Origin: Thiobacillus thioparus DSM 505
Lineage (GTDB): Bacteria > Pseudomonadota > Gammaproteobacteria > Burkholderiales > Thiobacillaceae
Length of the DNA stretch: 64,000 nt
Direction of reading: 5' to 3'
Assembly: GCF_000373385.1 (NCBI RefSeq)
Contig: NZ_KB891331.1
Location: 62,001-126,000, forward strand
Shown: piece by piece, positions 1 through 8,948 of the stretch
Layout: the number at the start of each line of letters is the position of its first letter
Position numbering within the stretch: position 1 is the stretch's first letter
Made by a program: the position numbers and the translations under genes
The notes under the pieces: model-generated
Databases searched by the model: none
What the model was told of the DNA's origin: nothing
Seen by the model: only the letters and a program-made list of their open reading frames with translations

Positions 1-1
1 C

Positions 2-754
2 CGCCTGGTGGTCAACGCCGGTACCGCAGAGAAGGATCTGGCCTGGATGGAAAGGATGAACACCGACTGGGGCATGGGCCTCACACTGACGCCGCGCCGC
101 GACCTCGCCATGATCGCGATCCAGGGGCCCGACGCCACGCGCGTCCTCAATGAAGCCCTGCCCGGCGTCGACCAGATCACTGCCAGCCTCAAGCCCTTCA
201 ACGCCGCCGCCATGGGCGAGATGTTCATCGCCCGCACCGGCTATACCGGCGAGGACGGCTTCGAGGTAATGGTGCTGGCGAAATCGGCGCCTTTCTTCTG
301 GAAGGCGCTGATGGAAGCCGGCGGCAAGCCGATCGGCCTTGGCGCGCGCGACACCCTGCGTCTGGAAGCGGGGATGAATCTCTATGGCCAGGACATGGAT
401 GAAACCACCAGCCCGCTGGAATCCGGCCTCGCATGGACAGTGGATCTGAAGACCGCGCGCGACTTCATCGGTCGCAAGGCCCTGGAAGCCAGCGAGGTGA
501 CAAAGCAGCTCGCCGGCCTGCTTCTGCTCGACAAGGGTGTATTGCGCGGCCACCAGAAAGTCCACACCAAAAACGGCGACGGCGAAATCACCTCCGGCAC
601 GTTTTCGCCTACGATGCAGCAATCGATCGCGCTCGCCCGCATCCCGCTCGGGATCGCCCCGGGCGAGGAAGTCGAAGTCGAGATCCGCGACAAGAAACTG
701 AAAGCCAAAGTGGTGAAATATCCGTTCGTGCGCAACGGCAAAGTTTTGATTTGA
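2..754 (+). CDS. gcvT: Aminomethyltransferase GcvT (glycine cleavage T protein), 5' truncated by window edge
   Basis: T protein of the glycine cleavage system. It transfers the methylene group from aminomethyl-lipoyl GcvH to tetrahydrofolate and releases ammonia. About 250 C-terminal residues are visible, opening in frame with RLVVNAGT, a stretch that lies inside the folate-binding domain of GcvT, so the true start is upstream of the window and the GTG at base 8 is not a start. Visible family segments include [10 protein letters not shown], the [13 protein letters not shown] block and the C-terminal barrel ending in [12 protein letters not shown]. It is followed on the same strand by gcvH after an 84-base spacer that holds a palindromic repeat. 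Identification is firm; the N-terminus is unseen. Confidence 0.96.
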   Translation, partial: RLVVNAGTAEKDLAWMERMNTDWGMGLTLTPRRDLAMIAIQGPDATRVLNEALPGVDQITASLKPFNAAAMGEMFIARTGYTGEDGFEVMVLAKSAPFFWKALMEAGGKPIGLGARDTLRLEAGMNLYGQDMDETTSPLESGLAWTVDLKTARDFIGRKALEASEVTKQLAGLLLLDKGVLRGHQKVHTKNGDGEITSGTFSPTMQQSIALARIPLGIAPGEEVEVEIRDKKLKAKVVKYPFVRNGKVLI

Positions 755-760
755 ATTTCG

Positions 761-810
761 TCCACGAAGAACCCGAAGGCTGCAAAGCATGTCTTCATGT
801 CCTGCGTGGA
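761..810. repeat. Imperfect copy of a CCACGAAG-type palindromic repeat
   Basis: The gcvT-gcvH spacer contains TCCACGAAGAACCCGAAGG and ends with CCTGCGTGGA, an imperfect inverted repeat. It resembles the better preserved element at 1236-1294 in the next spacer of the same operon. It looks like a degenerate intergenic palindromic repeat that could form a hairpin in the mRNA. Function unknown. Confidence 0.5.
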
Positions 811-838
811 TAAAACCATAATTTATTTGGAGTAAACC

Positions 839-1228
839 ATGAGCATCCCCGCTGACCTCAAATACACCCCCAGCCACGAATGGGTGCGCGTCGAAGCCGA
901 CGGCACGTTGACCGTGGGCATCACCCATCACGCGCAGGATCTGCTCGGCGATATGGTTTTTATCGAAAATCCGGCTACCGGCCGCACGCTTGCCAAGGGT
1001 GAGGAATGCGCCGTGGTCGAGTCGGTCAAGGCCGCATCCGACGTCTACGCGCCCGTGGCCGGCGAAGTGATTGCTGCCAACGGCGACGTGGAATCCAGCC
1101 CCGAGTCCGTGAACAAGGACGCCTACAGTGCCTGGATGTTCAAACTCAAGCCCGCCAATGCCGGCGATGTCGCCGAACTGCTCGACGCCGCGGCTTACCA
1201 GAAGCTGGTCGAGTCCGAAGCCCACTGA
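839..1228 (+). CDS. gcvH: Glycine cleavage system H protein
   Basis: The 129-residue lipoyl carrier that shuttles the aminomethyl group from the P protein to GcvT and then to the L protein (the L protein is not in this window). The length is typical of the family. The lipoylation site is visible as [10 protein letters not shown], with Lys64 as the modified residue, preceded by the conserved [12 protein letters not shown] and followed by YAPVAGEV. The start is supported by GGAG at 829-832, six bases before the ATG. It lies between gcvT and gcvPA, separated from each by a spacer containing a CCACGAAG-type palindrome. Very secure. Confidence 0.98.
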   Translation: MSIPADLKYTPSHEWVRVEADGTLTVGITHHAQDLLGDMVFIENPATGRTLAKGEECAVVESVKAASDVYAPVAGEVIAANGDVESSPESVNKDAYSAWMFKLKPANAGDVAELLDAAAYQKLVESEAH

Positions 1229-1235
1229 CTTTTTC

Positions 1236-1294
1236 TCCACGAAGAACACGAAGGACCATGAAATTTTCTTCGCGTGCTTCGTGCCCTTCGTGGA
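1236..1294. repeat. CCACGAAG/CTTCGTGG palindromic repeat between gcvH and gcvPA
   Basis: A perfect 9-bp inverted repeat, TCCACGAAG (1236-1244) and CTTCGTGGA (1286-1294), encloses a second nested pair, CACGAAG (1247-1253) and CTTCGTG (1277-1283). The transcript could fold into a long hairpin just upstream of the gcvPA start; a GAGG that may act as its ribosome-binding site begins two bases after the outer arm. A degenerate sister copy lies at 761-810. Interspersed 'CCACGAAGGACACGAAGG' palindromes occur in many bacterial genomes; function here is unknown. Confidence 0.7.
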
Positions 1295-1309
1295 CGAGGT
1301 TTTTAAGCC

Positions 1310-2704
1310 ATGCCCTTCATCCCCCACACTGAAGAAGACGTTTCCACCATGCTCGGCGCCATCGGCGCCGCCAGCATCGAGGACTTGTTCGATGAAATCC
1401 CGCCCGCACTGAAGACCGGCAAGCTGAAGGCCGTACCCGACGGCCTGCCCGAAATGGCAGTAACGCGACTGATGCAGGAACGCGCGTCGCAGGACGGCTT
1501 CTGGTCCAATTTCATCGGCGCCGGCGTCTACGAGCACCACATTCCGGCAGCCATCTGGCAGATCACCACGCGCGGCGAGTTCTACTCCGCCTATACGCCC
1601 TACCAAGCCGAGGCAAGCCAGGGCACGCTGCAGCTGATCTACGAATACCAGACCATGATGACCCGGCTGACTGGACTCGACGTCTCGAACGCCTCGCTCT
1701 ACGACGGCGCTTCGGCGCTCGCCGAGGCGGTGCTGATGGCGGTCCGCTCGCACAAAACCTCGCGCCGCGTGCTGGTGCCGAAGACTGTCCATCCGATCTA
1801 CCGCCGCGTGGTTGACACCACCGTCAGGAACCAGGGCATCGAACTGGTCGAGCTCGACTACGACCTCGCCACCGGCCAGACCGTGCTGCCGGCCGATCCC
1901 GGCAGCTTCGCCGGCCTCGTCATTCCGCAACCCAACTTTTTTGGCGTGCTGGAAGACGTGCACGCGTTGACCGACTGGGCACACGACAAGGGCGCGCTGG
2001 CGATCGCGCTAATCAACCCGACCACGCTGGCGGTACTGGAAGCGCCCGGCAAATGGGGCACCAAGGGCGCCGACATTGCCGTGGGCGAAGGTCAGCCGCT
2101 GGGTGCGCCGATGGCTTCGGGCGGCCCCTATTTCGGCTTCATGTGCTGCCGCCAGGAGTTCGTGCGGCAGATGCCCGGGCGCATCGTCGGTCGCACCGTC
2201 GACCTCGACGGCAAGCCGGGTTTTGCGCTGACGCTGCAGGCCCGCGAGCAGCACATCCGCCGTTCCAAGGCCACCTCCAACATCTGTACCAACCAGGGCC
2301 TGGTGGTTACTGCGGCGACGCAATACATGTCGCTGCTGGGCCCGCAGGGTTTGGCGAAAGTCGCCGCCAACAGCCACGCCAATACCGTGGCGCTGGCCGA
2401 CAAGCTGGCGGCGATTCCCGGCGTCACACGTGCATTCGCTTCGCCCTTCTTCCACGAGGTGGTGTTGAAGCTCAACGACAATACCCTGAAGGGCACAAGT
2501 GCGAAGGACGTGCTGCGTGCCCTGCGCGCGCAGGGCATCCTCGGCGGCCTGGACCTCTCCGGCTGGTATCCCGAACTCGGTCAGGCGATCCTGGTGTGCG
2601 TCACCGAAACCAAGACCGCCGCCGACATCGACCACTACGCGCAACAAATGGAACGTATCCTGTCGAAACGGCGCGAAGCCCCGCCGTGTGCGTACAAGAG
2701 CTAA
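1310..2704 (+). CDS. gcvPA: Glycine dehydrogenase (decarboxylating) subunit 1
   Basis: N-terminal half of the split P protein, 464 residues (families are usually about 440-470). Together with GcvPB it forms the PLP-dependent decarboxylase that loads glycine's aminomethyl group onto GcvH. Typical segments are [11 protein letters not shown] at the start, [38 protein letters not shown] and [10 protein letters not shown]. The PLP lysine resides in the other subunit. The start is the ATG at 1310, with GAGG at 1296-1299 just after the palindromic repeat. Its partner gcvPB is not adjacent: a DUF3144 gene and tpx intervene. Confidence 0.97.
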   Translation: MPFIPHTEEDVSTMLGAIGAASIEDLFDEIPPALKTGKLKAVPDGLPEMAVTRLMQERASQDGFWSNFIGAGVYEHHIPAAIWQITTRGEFYSAYTPYQAEASQGTLQLIYEYQTMMTRLTGLDVSNASLYDGASALAEAVLMAVRSHKTSRRVLVPKTVHPIYRRVVDTTVRNQGIELVELDYDLATGQTVLPADPGSFAGLVIPQPNFFGVLEDVHALTDWAHDKGALAIALINPTTLAVLEAPGKWGTKGADIAVGEGQPLGAPMASGGPYFGFMCCRQEFVRQMPGRIVGRTVDLDGKPGFALTLQAREQHIRRSKATSNICTNQGLVVTAATQYMSLLGPQGLAKVAANSHANTVALADKLAAIPGVTRAFASPFFHEVVLKLNDNTLKGTSAKDVLRALRAQGILGGLDLSGWYPELGQAILVCVTETKTAADIDHYAQQMERILSKRREAPPCAYKS

Positions 2705-2716
2705 TTGGAGTCAAGC

Positions 2717-3001
2717 ATGAGCGATGTACTGCGGGACAAGCAGTTCTGGGATATGACCGACTCGTTCATTCAACTGGCCAATACCCACCTGAACGAGGTG
2801 AAGCCCAGCCGGGTCAGCGCATGCGCGCTATTTGCAGCATCGAGATTCAACGCCTTCGTCATCACGGCGGCATCAGAGAGCAAGGAACAGCTGATCGCGG
2901 AAAAAGAGGCTGCGATCGCTTATTTTCTGGACCAATACGAAAAAATGCTGCGCGAAAATCTGGATGAGCATCTGGCGCGCTATGACCAGCACGGCAGTTA
3001 A
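2717..3001 (+). CDS. DUF3144 family protein
   Basis: A 94-residue soluble, mostly helical acidic protein with no signal peptide or membrane segment. The pattern FWDMTDSFIQLAN, then VSACALFAASRFNAFV, matches what I recall of the DUF3144 family, whose function is not established. I chose the ATG at 2717 because GGAG lies at 2707-2710; an in-frame TTG at 2705 would sit on top of that site. It is 12 bases after gcvPA and is probably co-transcribed with it. There is no sequence evidence for a direct role in glycine cleavage. Confidence 0.8.
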   Translation: MSDVLRDKQFWDMTDSFIQLANTHLNEVKPSRVSACALFAASRFNAFVITAASESKEQLIAEKEAAIAYFLDQYEKMLRENLDEHLARYDQHGS

Positions 3002-3017
3002 TTGGCAGGAAATGGAT

Positions 3018-3041
3018 CGGGCGCTATCGTTCTAGTGCCCG
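3018..3041 (+). terminator. Stem-loop between the DUF3144 gene and tpx; weak terminator or attenuator
   Basis: CGGGCGCTA (3018-3026) pairs with TAGTGCCCG (3033-3041) with one G-U pair and a six-base loop. It is followed by an AT-rich but not pure-T stretch. It may attenuate the gcv transcript ahead of tpx, but an efficient intrinsic terminator is not clearly shown. Confidence 0.4.
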
Positions 3042-3073
3042 GCATTTAATTGATTTATTCAAGGAGAGCAATC

Positions 3074-3565
3074 ATGGCAGTGACTCTAGGCGGCAACCCC
3101 ATCGACGTCGCAGGCAGTTTCCCCAAAGTCGGCGACACCGCGCCCGATTTCAAGCTGGTCAACAAGGATCTGGCCGACGTCTCGCTGGCCGATTTCGCCG
3201 GCAAGAAGAAAATCCTCAACATTGTGCCGAGCCTCGACACCCCGGTGTGCGCGACGTCGACCAAGAAATTCAACGACGCGGCCGTCGGCAATACCGCCGT
3301 GCTGATCATCTCGGCCGACCTGCCGTTCGCGATGAGCCGCTTCTGCGGCGCCGAAAGCACCAACAACGTGACCACGCTGTCGACCATGCGCGGCGCCGAT
3401 TTCATGAAGAACTACGGCGTCGCCATCACCAGCGGCCCGCTTGCCGGCATCACCGCACGCGCGGTCGTTGTGCTGGATGAGAACAACAAGGTGCTCCACG
3501 CCGAACTCGTTCCCGAGATCAAGCAGGAGCCGAACTACGATGCCGCGCTGGCTGCACTGAAGTAA
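3074..3565 (+). CDS. tpx: Thiol peroxidase Tpx (atypical 2-Cys peroxiredoxin)
   Basis: A 164-residue thiol-dependent peroxidase that reduces lipid and organic hydroperoxides with electrons from thioredoxin. The peroxidatic cysteine is in [12 protein letters not shown] (Cys59) and the resolving cysteine in SRFCGAES (Cys91), the Tpx arrangement. The N-terminal GDTAPDFKL and length are standard. The start ATG at 3074 follows AAGGAGAG at 3061-3068; an upstream in-frame codon at 3050 has no such support. It sits inside the gcv gene run between gcvPA and gcvPB, and a G+C-rich hairpin (3575-3598) follows it. Confidence 0.96.
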   Translation: MAVTLGGNPIDVAGSFPKVGDTAPDFKLVNKDLADVSLADFAGKKKILNIVPSLDTPVCATSTKKFNDAAVGNTAVLIISADLPFAMSRFCGAESTNNVTTLSTMRGADFMKNYGVAITSGPLAGITARAVVVLDENNKVLHAELVPEIKQEPNYDAALAALK

Positions 3566-3574
3566 ACGCAACCC

Positions 3575-3598
3575 TCCGCGGAGCCATGCCTCCGCGGA
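3575..3598 (+). other. Strong GC hairpin between tpx and gcvPB
   Basis: TCCGCGGAG (3575-3583) and CTCCGCGGA (3590-3598) form a perfect 9-bp stem with a six-base loop just after the tpx stop and 15 bases before the gcvPB start. No T-tract follows. It could stabilise the tpx mRNA 3' end or modulate gcvPB translation; it is not a canonical terminator. Confidence 0.55.
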
Positions 3599-3613
3599 CA
3601 CCAGGTTTTGACC

Positions 3614-5077
3614 ATGCTGATATTCGACCATTCCCGTTCCGGCCGCACCGCCGCCGCCCAGCTGCCGGCTGCCGGCGGCAGTCTCGACGACCTGCCTGCT
3701 GCGCTCCTCCGTAAGGACAGGCCTGCCCTGCCCGAAGTCTCCGAGCTCGATGTGGTGCGCCACTACACACGCCTGTCGCAAAAGAATTTCTCGATTGACA
3801 CGCAGTTCTACCCGCTTGGCTCGTGCACCATGAAATACAACCCGCGCGCGTGCAATTCGCTGGCGATGCTACCGCAGTTCCTGGCGCGCCACCCGGCCAG
3901 CCCGGACGAGACCGGACAAGGTTTCCTGGCCAGCATGCACGAGCTGCAGGAAATGCTGAAGGACGTGACCGGCATGGCGGGCGTGTCGATGGCGCCGATG
4001 GCCGGCGCGCATGGCGAATTCGCCGGTGTCGCGATGATCCGTGCCTACCACGACGCGCGCGGCGACGCTGCGCGGCGCGAGATCATCGTGCCGGACGCGG
4101 CGCACGGCACCAACCCGGCCACCGCAACGATGTGCGGCTACACGGTCAAGGAAATCCCCACCGACGCCACCGGCAGCGTCGATCTGGTTGCACTCAAGGC
4201 CGCAGTCGGCCCGCAGACCGCGGGCCTGATGCTGACCAACCCGTCGACGCTCGGCGTGTTCGAGAAGACCATCGCCGACATCCAGAAGATCGTCCACGAC
4301 GCCGGCGGCCTGCTGTATTACGACGGTGCCAACCTCAACGCCATCCTCGGCAAGGTACGCCCCGGCGACATGGGCTTTGACGTCATCCACATGAACCTGC
4401 ACAAGACCTTCTCCACGCCGCACGGCGGCGGGGGGCCGGGTGCCGGGCCGGTGGGTGTATCGACGCGGCTACTGCCTTTCATGCCGATTCCGCTGGTACT
4501 GAACGAAAACGGCTTCTACCGGCTGGCGACCGAGGCCGACCTGCCGCAGTCGATCGGCCGCATGTCGGCCAACATGGGCAACGCCGGCGTGCTGATGCGC
4601 GCCTACATCTATGCGCGCCTGCTGGGACGCGAAGGCATGCACCGCGTCGCCGAATACGCCACGCTCAACGCCAACTACCTGATGGCCAAGCTGCGCGAAG
4701 CCGGCTTCGACCTGGCCTACCCCGAGCGCCGCGCCAGCCACGAGTTCATCGTCACGCTGAAAAAACTGAAGGACGCCACCGGCGTCTCGGCGATGGACTT
4801 CGCCAAGCGCCTGCTCGACTATGGCTACCACGCCCCGACGACTTATTTCCCGCTGCTGGTGCCGGAGTGCCTGCTGATCGAGCCGACCGAAACCGAAAGC
4901 CGCGAAACGCTCGACGGCTTCATCGAGGCGATGAAAGCGATCAAGCGGGAGGCCGAGACCACCCCGGATCTGGTGAAGGGCGCGCCCTACAGCCTGCCGG
5001 TGCGGCGGCTGGACGACGTCAAGGCCGCACGCGAGCTCGATCTGGCCTACAAACCTGTCGCCTCCGCCCAGGCATGA
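3614..5077 (+). CDS. gcvPB: Glycine dehydrogenase (decarboxylating) subunit 2
   Basis: C-terminal half of the split P protein, 487 residues, carrying the PLP site. The segment [15 protein letters not shown] contains the Schiff-base lysine (Lys264), and further glycine decarboxylase segments are [25 protein letters not shown] and the C-terminal [10 protein letters not shown] chose the ATG at 3614 (MLIFDHSR), because GcvPB proteins typically begin this way; a TTG two codons upstream is less likely. The stop overlaps the start of dgkA (ATGA), so the two are probably translationally coupled. Its partner gcvPA lies about 0.9 kb upstream. Confidence 0.97.
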   Translation: MLIFDHSRSGRTAAAQLPAAGGSLDDLPAALLRKDRPALPEVSELDVVRHYTRLSQKNFSIDTQFYPLGSCTMKYNPRACNSLAMLPQFLARHPASPDETGQGFLASMHELQEMLKDVTGMAGVSMAPMAGAHGEFAGVAMIRAYHDARGDAARREIIVPDAAHGTNPATATMCGYTVKEIPTDATGSVDLVALKAAVGPQTAGLMLTNPSTLGVFEKTIADIQKIVHDAGGLLYYDGANLNAILGKVRPGDMGFDVIHMNLHKTFSTPHGGGGPGAGPVGVSTRLLPFMPIPLVLNENGFYRLATEADLPQSIGRMSANMGNAGVLMRAYIYARLLGREGMHRVAEYATLNANYLMAKLREAGFDLAYPERRASHEFIVTLKKLKDATGVSAMDFAKRLLDYGYHAPTTYFPLLVPECLLIEPTETESRETLDGFIEAMKAIKREAETTPDLVKGAPYSLPVRRLDDVKAARELDLAYKPVASAQA

Positions 5078-5451
5078 CCCAACCCGTCAGCCCTTACAAG
5101 GGCAAGACCGGCCTGCGGCGCGTGCTGAACGCGGCGGGCTATTCGTGGGCCGGTCTCTCGGCCGCATTCCGGCACGAGGACGCATTCCGCCAGGAGGTGT
5201 TTCTCGCGCTGCTGCTGATTCCGCTCGCACTCTATCTGGGGGAGACCGGGATCAGCCGCGCACTGATGATCGGCGCAGTCCTTCTGGTACTGATCGTCGA
5301 ACTGCTGAATTCCGCGCTCGAGGCGGCGGTGGACCGGATTTCCCTCGAACACCACCAACTCATCAAACGCGCCAAGGACATGGGCAGTGCAGCCGTGATG
5401 ATCGCGCTGGCCAACGTAGTCGTCGTGTGGGCGCTTGTACTATTGGGTTGA
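5074..5451 (+). CDS. dgkA: Diacylglycerol kinase DgkA
   Basis: A 125-residue integral inner-membrane kinase that phosphorylates diacylglycerol to phosphatidic acid. The segment [13 protein letters not shown] matches the DgkA active-site signature, and [12 protein letters not shown] follows. Three hydrophobic helices are visible: around residues 45-58 ([13 protein letters not shown]), the segment ending in [12 protein letters not shown], and the C-terminal [17 protein letters not shown]. The N-terminal [13 protein letters not shown] is also characteristic. The start ATG at 5074 overlaps the gcvPB stop. It opens a region rich in lipid-handling genes. Confidence 0.95.
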   Translation: MTQPVSPYKGKTGLRRVLNAAGYSWAGLSAAFRHEDAFRQEVFLALLLIPLALYLGETGISRALMIGAVLLVLIVELLNSALEAAVDRISLEHHQLIKRAKDMGSAAVMIALANVVVVWALVLLG

Positions 5452-5549
5452 GTGAACAACAAAAACCATGCCAATATGGCGCTGCACCCTAAAGTTGTGG
5501 CGTTCTTAGCCGGAATAGAGGTGTACACCCCTTATCGTTTTCCGACTGT

Positions 5550-7067
5550 GTGAACTTCAAAACTGTTTGCCTTCTTCTGAGTCTGTGCCAGGCCGGCTCC
5601 GCCGCAGCCTTGGGCATGGGTGATATCGCTGTACATTCGCAGCTGGGCCGATCCCTGAACGCGACCGTCACCCTGCTCGGCGCGACCGCCGACACGATGG
5701 CGGATTGTTTCAGCCTCGGCACCAGCGCAAACAACATCGCACCGCCGCTCCGCGCAAAACTGAGTATCGAACGGGCTGGGGATCAGACACGCCTGCTCAT
5801 CCGTACGTCCTACCCGGTGAACGATCCGATCGTACAGTTCGTGCTGGTTTCGGACTGCGAGGTGCGCTTGCAACGCGAGTATGTCGTGTTGCTCGACCCA
5901 CCTGTGGCGACGGAAGCCCCTCTCAATGAGAATGCCCCCGCTGCAAGCGCGCAAACCGGACCGGCACCCGCCGCCGCCCCACCCCATCCCGTTTCACCTC
6001 GGCGCGCCCATCGACCTTCCCATCGCGCAGCCGCATCCATCGCACGGCCGCCGAACGCGGCTGCGCGGACACCGACCCCGCCCCGGGTGCATGCCGCGCC
6101 GAAGGAAAGCGTCCCACGCTTGGTTCTGTCCGGAAAGCACGAGCTATCCAGCCAGAACGATCCGGTGGCGCTGCGTCTCGACACACGCCTACCTGACCTG
6201 ACGCAGCCGCGCCCCGATGGGCTGACCGCCACCGAACTGTCCGATGAAAACACGGCGCTGGGCCGCAAACTTGCGCACCTGGAGGCCCAACTCGCCGCGC
6301 TGCAGCGACGCAATGCCGAACTCGAAGCCGCACGACATGCCACCCTCACGGCGACACTTGCGCCTGCCGCTCCCTCGCAACCCGTCCAGTGGCCGTTATA
6401 TCTGCTGGCGATGGCGATCGTGGCCAGCTTGATTGCGCTGGCCACCTGGCTGCTGCGCCGCAACCGCTCCCTCCGGCCCACGCTTGGCAACACGCCCTGG
6501 ACGCAAACAGGAATGCCGGAGAAAACGCTGTCCGAATTGAGCGCCGACATGCCGGCTGACCCGCCGTCCGTCTCCCCGCGCATGCCTGAAATCGCTCCGC
6601 CCCAGCAAATCAGCGGCACTGAGGTCAAGGAAGATGTTCTCGACCAGGCCGAGGTGTTCATGGCCTTCGGGCATGGCGACCTGGCCATCCACCTGCTGCA
6701 GGAACATCTGCGTGCTACGCCGACCGAGTCGCCGATACCCTGGCTGCTGCTGCTCGATCTGTTGCACCGCGAAGGCGATACCGCCGGCTATGCGGCCGCC
6801 AGCGCCGAATGCCGCCGCTATTTCAACGTCAATCTCACCGACCATCCGATTTCCCAGGACAACGAAGTCGGCCAGGGGTTGGAAGCCTATCCTCACCTGC
6901 TGGAACAGTTGGTGAAGGTATGGAATACCCCGGATATCGAGGCCTTCTTCCACGATCTAATTTACGACAACCGGGGCGGCACGCGCATAGGTTTCGAGCC
7001 GGGCGCCTACCGCGACATCCTGCTGCTGCGCTCGATCGCGCAGGACGCATTGCCGCTCGCGGCCTGA
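5550..7067 (+). CDS. FimV-like polar/pilus assembly protein
   Basis: A 505-residue envelope protein with a FimV-type plan. It has a signal peptide (about residues 1-21), then a FimV N-terminal domain beginning LGMGDIAVHSQLGRSL and ending near the LQREYVVLLDPP segment, a long Pro/Ala-rich linker (about 120-210), a predicted coiled coil (about 225-265), one transmembrane helix (about 278-300) and a C-terminal TPR-like domain (DVLDQAEVFMAFGHGDLAI). FimV/HubP proteins organise type IV pili and cell poles. It is about half the length of Pseudomonas FimV and I see no LysM motif. The start is a GTG at 5550, because the signal peptide begins there. No pilus genes are adjacent. Confidence 0.8.
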   Translation: MNFKTVCLLLSLCQAGSAAALGMGDIAVHSQLGRSLNATVTLLGATADTMADCFSLGTSANNIAPPLRAKLSIERAGDQTRLLIRTSYPVNDPIVQFVLVSDCEVRLQREYVVLLDPPVATEAPLNENAPAASAQTGPAPAAAPPHPVSPRRAHRPSHRAAASIARPPNAAARTPTPPRVHAAPKESVPRLVLSGKHELSSQNDPVALRLDTRLPDLTQPRPDGLTATELSDENTALGRKLAHLEAQLAALQRRNAELEAARHATLTATLAPAAPSQPVQWPLYLLAMAIVASLIALATWLLRRNRSLRPTLGNTPWTQTGMPEKTLSELSADMPADPPSVSPRMPEIAPPQQISGTEVKEDVLDQAEVFMAFGHGDLAIHLLQEHLRATPTESPIPWLLLLDLLHREGDTAGYAAASAECRRYFNVNLTDHPISQDNEVGQGLEAYPHLLEQLVKVWNTPDIEAFFHDLIYDNRGGTRIGFEPGAYRDILLLRSIAQDALPLAA

Positions 7068-7136
7068 GTAACCACTTCACCAAACCATCACTTCGGCGTC
7101 ATCTGTTTGTCGCATGGCAGGGGCATGCTGCGCCCT

Positions 7137-8375
7137 ATGGATGCCGCCGAATTCACCTGCCAGACGCTTCCGTCCATGCGCCCGCAGTTGCGCATTGCGG
7201 TGGTGACCGAAACCTATCCGCCCGAAGTCAACGGCGTGGCCATGACGCTGGGCCGACTGGTCGACGGCCTGCAGGTGCGCAACCATCAGGTGCAGCTGAT
7301 CCGTCCGCGCCAGCATTCGGACGACCAGCCGCAGCCCACCGCCACCCTCAGCGAACACCTGCAACGCGGCATAGCGCTGCCGCGCTACGAAGGCCTGAAG
7401 ATGGGCCTGCCGGCGAAAGCCGCGCTGACCCGGTTGTGGGCCCGGCAGCGCCCGGACGTGGTACAGATCGCCACCGAAGGCCCGCTCGGCTGGTCGGCCC
7501 TGGCTGCCGCCAACAAACTGCGCCTGCCGGTGGCGAGCGACTTCCACACCAATTTCCACAGCTACAGCAGCCACTACGGCTTCGGCTTGCTGCGCCGCGC
7601 GATCGTCGCCTATCTGCGCAAATTCCATAACAAGGCCGCCGTCACGCTGGTGCCGACCGAGGGCATCCGCCGCGAACTGTTGGCGCATGGCTATGAGAAC
7701 ATCGAGATCATCGGACGCGGGGTGGATACGCAGCTGTTCCACCCCGGTCGCCGCGATGCGGCCTTGCGCGCGCAGTGGGGCGTGGGCGAATACGAGACTG
7801 CGGTGCTGTACGTAGGTCGCCTGGCGGCCGAGAAGAACCTGTCTCTGGTGTTCAGCGCCTTCGATGCCATGCATCAGGCACGCCCGGCCACCCGCCTGGT
7901 GCTAGTGGGTGACGGCCCGGAACGCGCCGGCTGGCAGGCCAAACGTCCCGATGCGATATTCTGCGGCACCCAGGTCGGCGAGGCGTTGGCCGCGCATTAC
8001 GCCTCGGGCGACGTGTTCCTGTTTCCCAGCCTGACCGAGACCTGGGGCAACGTGACAATCGAGGCGATGGCCTCCGGTCTCGCAGTGGTGGCCTACGATT
8101 GCGCGGCTGCCGAGGAAATCATTCGGCACGACGAAAACGGCCTCAAGGTAGCGCCCGAGGATCAGGCGGCGTTCATTGCCCAGGCGGTATCGCTGGTCTC
8201 CGATGTCGCACGGCAACGCCGCCTGGGCACTGCCGCCGCCGCGCGTGCCGCCCAATTGTCGTGGGATGCCATCATCGATAGTTTCGAGCGGGTGCTGCTG
8301 CGTCTCGCCCACCCCGAACCCGCGACCGAACCCCAGTTGGATTGGCCTGCCGCCGCCCCGACGGTCCGTTCATGA
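7137..8375 (+). CDS. GT4-family glycosyltransferase (MgtA-like, probable glycolipid mannosyl/glucosyltransferase)
   Basis: About 412 residues with GT-B architecture. The N-terminal Rossmann domain opens with RIAVVTETYPPEVNGVAM, a typical start for GT4 enzymes of the SqdX/MgtA/PimB type, and the C-terminal donor domain has VLYVGRLAAEKNL, FLFPSLTETWGNVTIEAMA and the retaining-GT EX7E region. The acceptor is probably a lipid, but this is inferred only from relatives and from the PAP2 gene 10 bases downstream. The start is uncertain: ATGs at 7125, 7137 and 7176 are all possible, and none has a convincing ribosome-binding site; I use 7137. Confidence 0.85.
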   Translation: MDAAEFTCQTLPSMRPQLRIAVVTETYPPEVNGVAMTLGRLVDGLQVRNHQVQLIRPRQHSDDQPQPTATLSEHLQRGIALPRYEGLKMGLPAKAALTRLWARQRPDVVQIATEGPLGWSALAAANKLRLPVASDFHTNFHSYSSHYGFGLLRRAIVAYLRKFHNKAAVTLVPTEGIRRELLAHGYENIEIIGRGVDTQLFHPGRRDAALRAQWGVGEYETAVLYVGRLAAEKNLSLVFSAFDAMHQARPATRLVLVGDGPERAGWQAKRPDAIFCGTQVGEALAAHYASGDVFLFPSLTETWGNVTIEAMASGLAVVAYDCAAAEEIIRHDENGLKVAPEDQAAFIAQAVSLVSDVARQRRLGTAAAARAAQLSWDAIIDSFERVLLRLAHPEPATEPQLDWPAAAPTVRS

Positions 8376-8385
8376 GGAACCCGCC

Positions 8386-8931
8386 ATGCAAAATCGTCTG
8401 AGTCTGGTTGCCCACCACGGCCTAGATCGACTGGCCGCACGCGAACATGCCTGGCTGGAGCGCCTCAACGGCGTGCGCCTGCCCGGCTGGGAGGTCGGGC
8501 TGCTGCGACTCGCCAGCCGGCTCGGAGACGGCGTGTTCTGGTATGCGCTGATGCTGGCGTTGATCGCGTGGAACGGATGGGACGCCCTGCCGGCCGTGCT
8601 CCACATGATCGCGGCGGGCCTCGTCGGCACGCTCGTCTACAAATGGCTGAAGGGCGCCACCGAACGTCCGCGTCCCTATCAGGCCTGTCCATCGATCTGC
8701 TGCCTGACCGCGCCGCTCGACCGCTTCAGCTTTCCCTCCGGCCACACCCTGCATGCGGTGGTCTTCAGCGCGGTCGCTACCGCCTATTATCCGGCACTGG
8801 GCTGGCTGGTATGGCCGTTCACGGCGCTGGTTGCGCTGTCACGGCTGGTCCTGGGACTGCACTACGTGAGCGATGTCCTGGTAGGTGCGCTGCTCGGCGG
8901 CACGATTGCCGCCCTCTCGCTGGCGTTCTAG
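8386..8931 (+). CDS. PAP2-superfamily membrane phosphatase
   Basis: A 181-residue integral-membrane protein with the three PAP2 phosphatase motifs: KGATERPRP (KX6RP), FPSGH (PSGH) and SRLVLGLHYVSDVLVG (SRX5HX3D). All catalytic residues are present. Enzymes of this family dephosphorylate phosphatidic acid, undecaprenyl diphosphate or similar lipid phosphates at the periplasmic face. Several hydrophobic helices are visible. GAGGA at 8374-8378 precedes the ATG, ten bases after the glycosyltransferase stop, so the two form an operon. The exact substrate cannot be told from sequence. Confidence 0.92.
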   Translation: MQNRLSLVAHHGLDRLAAREHAWLERLNGVRLPGWEVGLLRLASRLGDGVFWYALMLALIAWNGWDALPAVLHMIAAGLVGTLVYKWLKGATERPRPYQACPSICCLTAPLDRFSFPSGHTLHAVVFSAVATAYYPALGWLVWPFTALVALSRLVLGLHYVSDVLVGALLGGTIAALSLAF

Positions 8932-8948
8932 ACACCCAATCACAGCCC

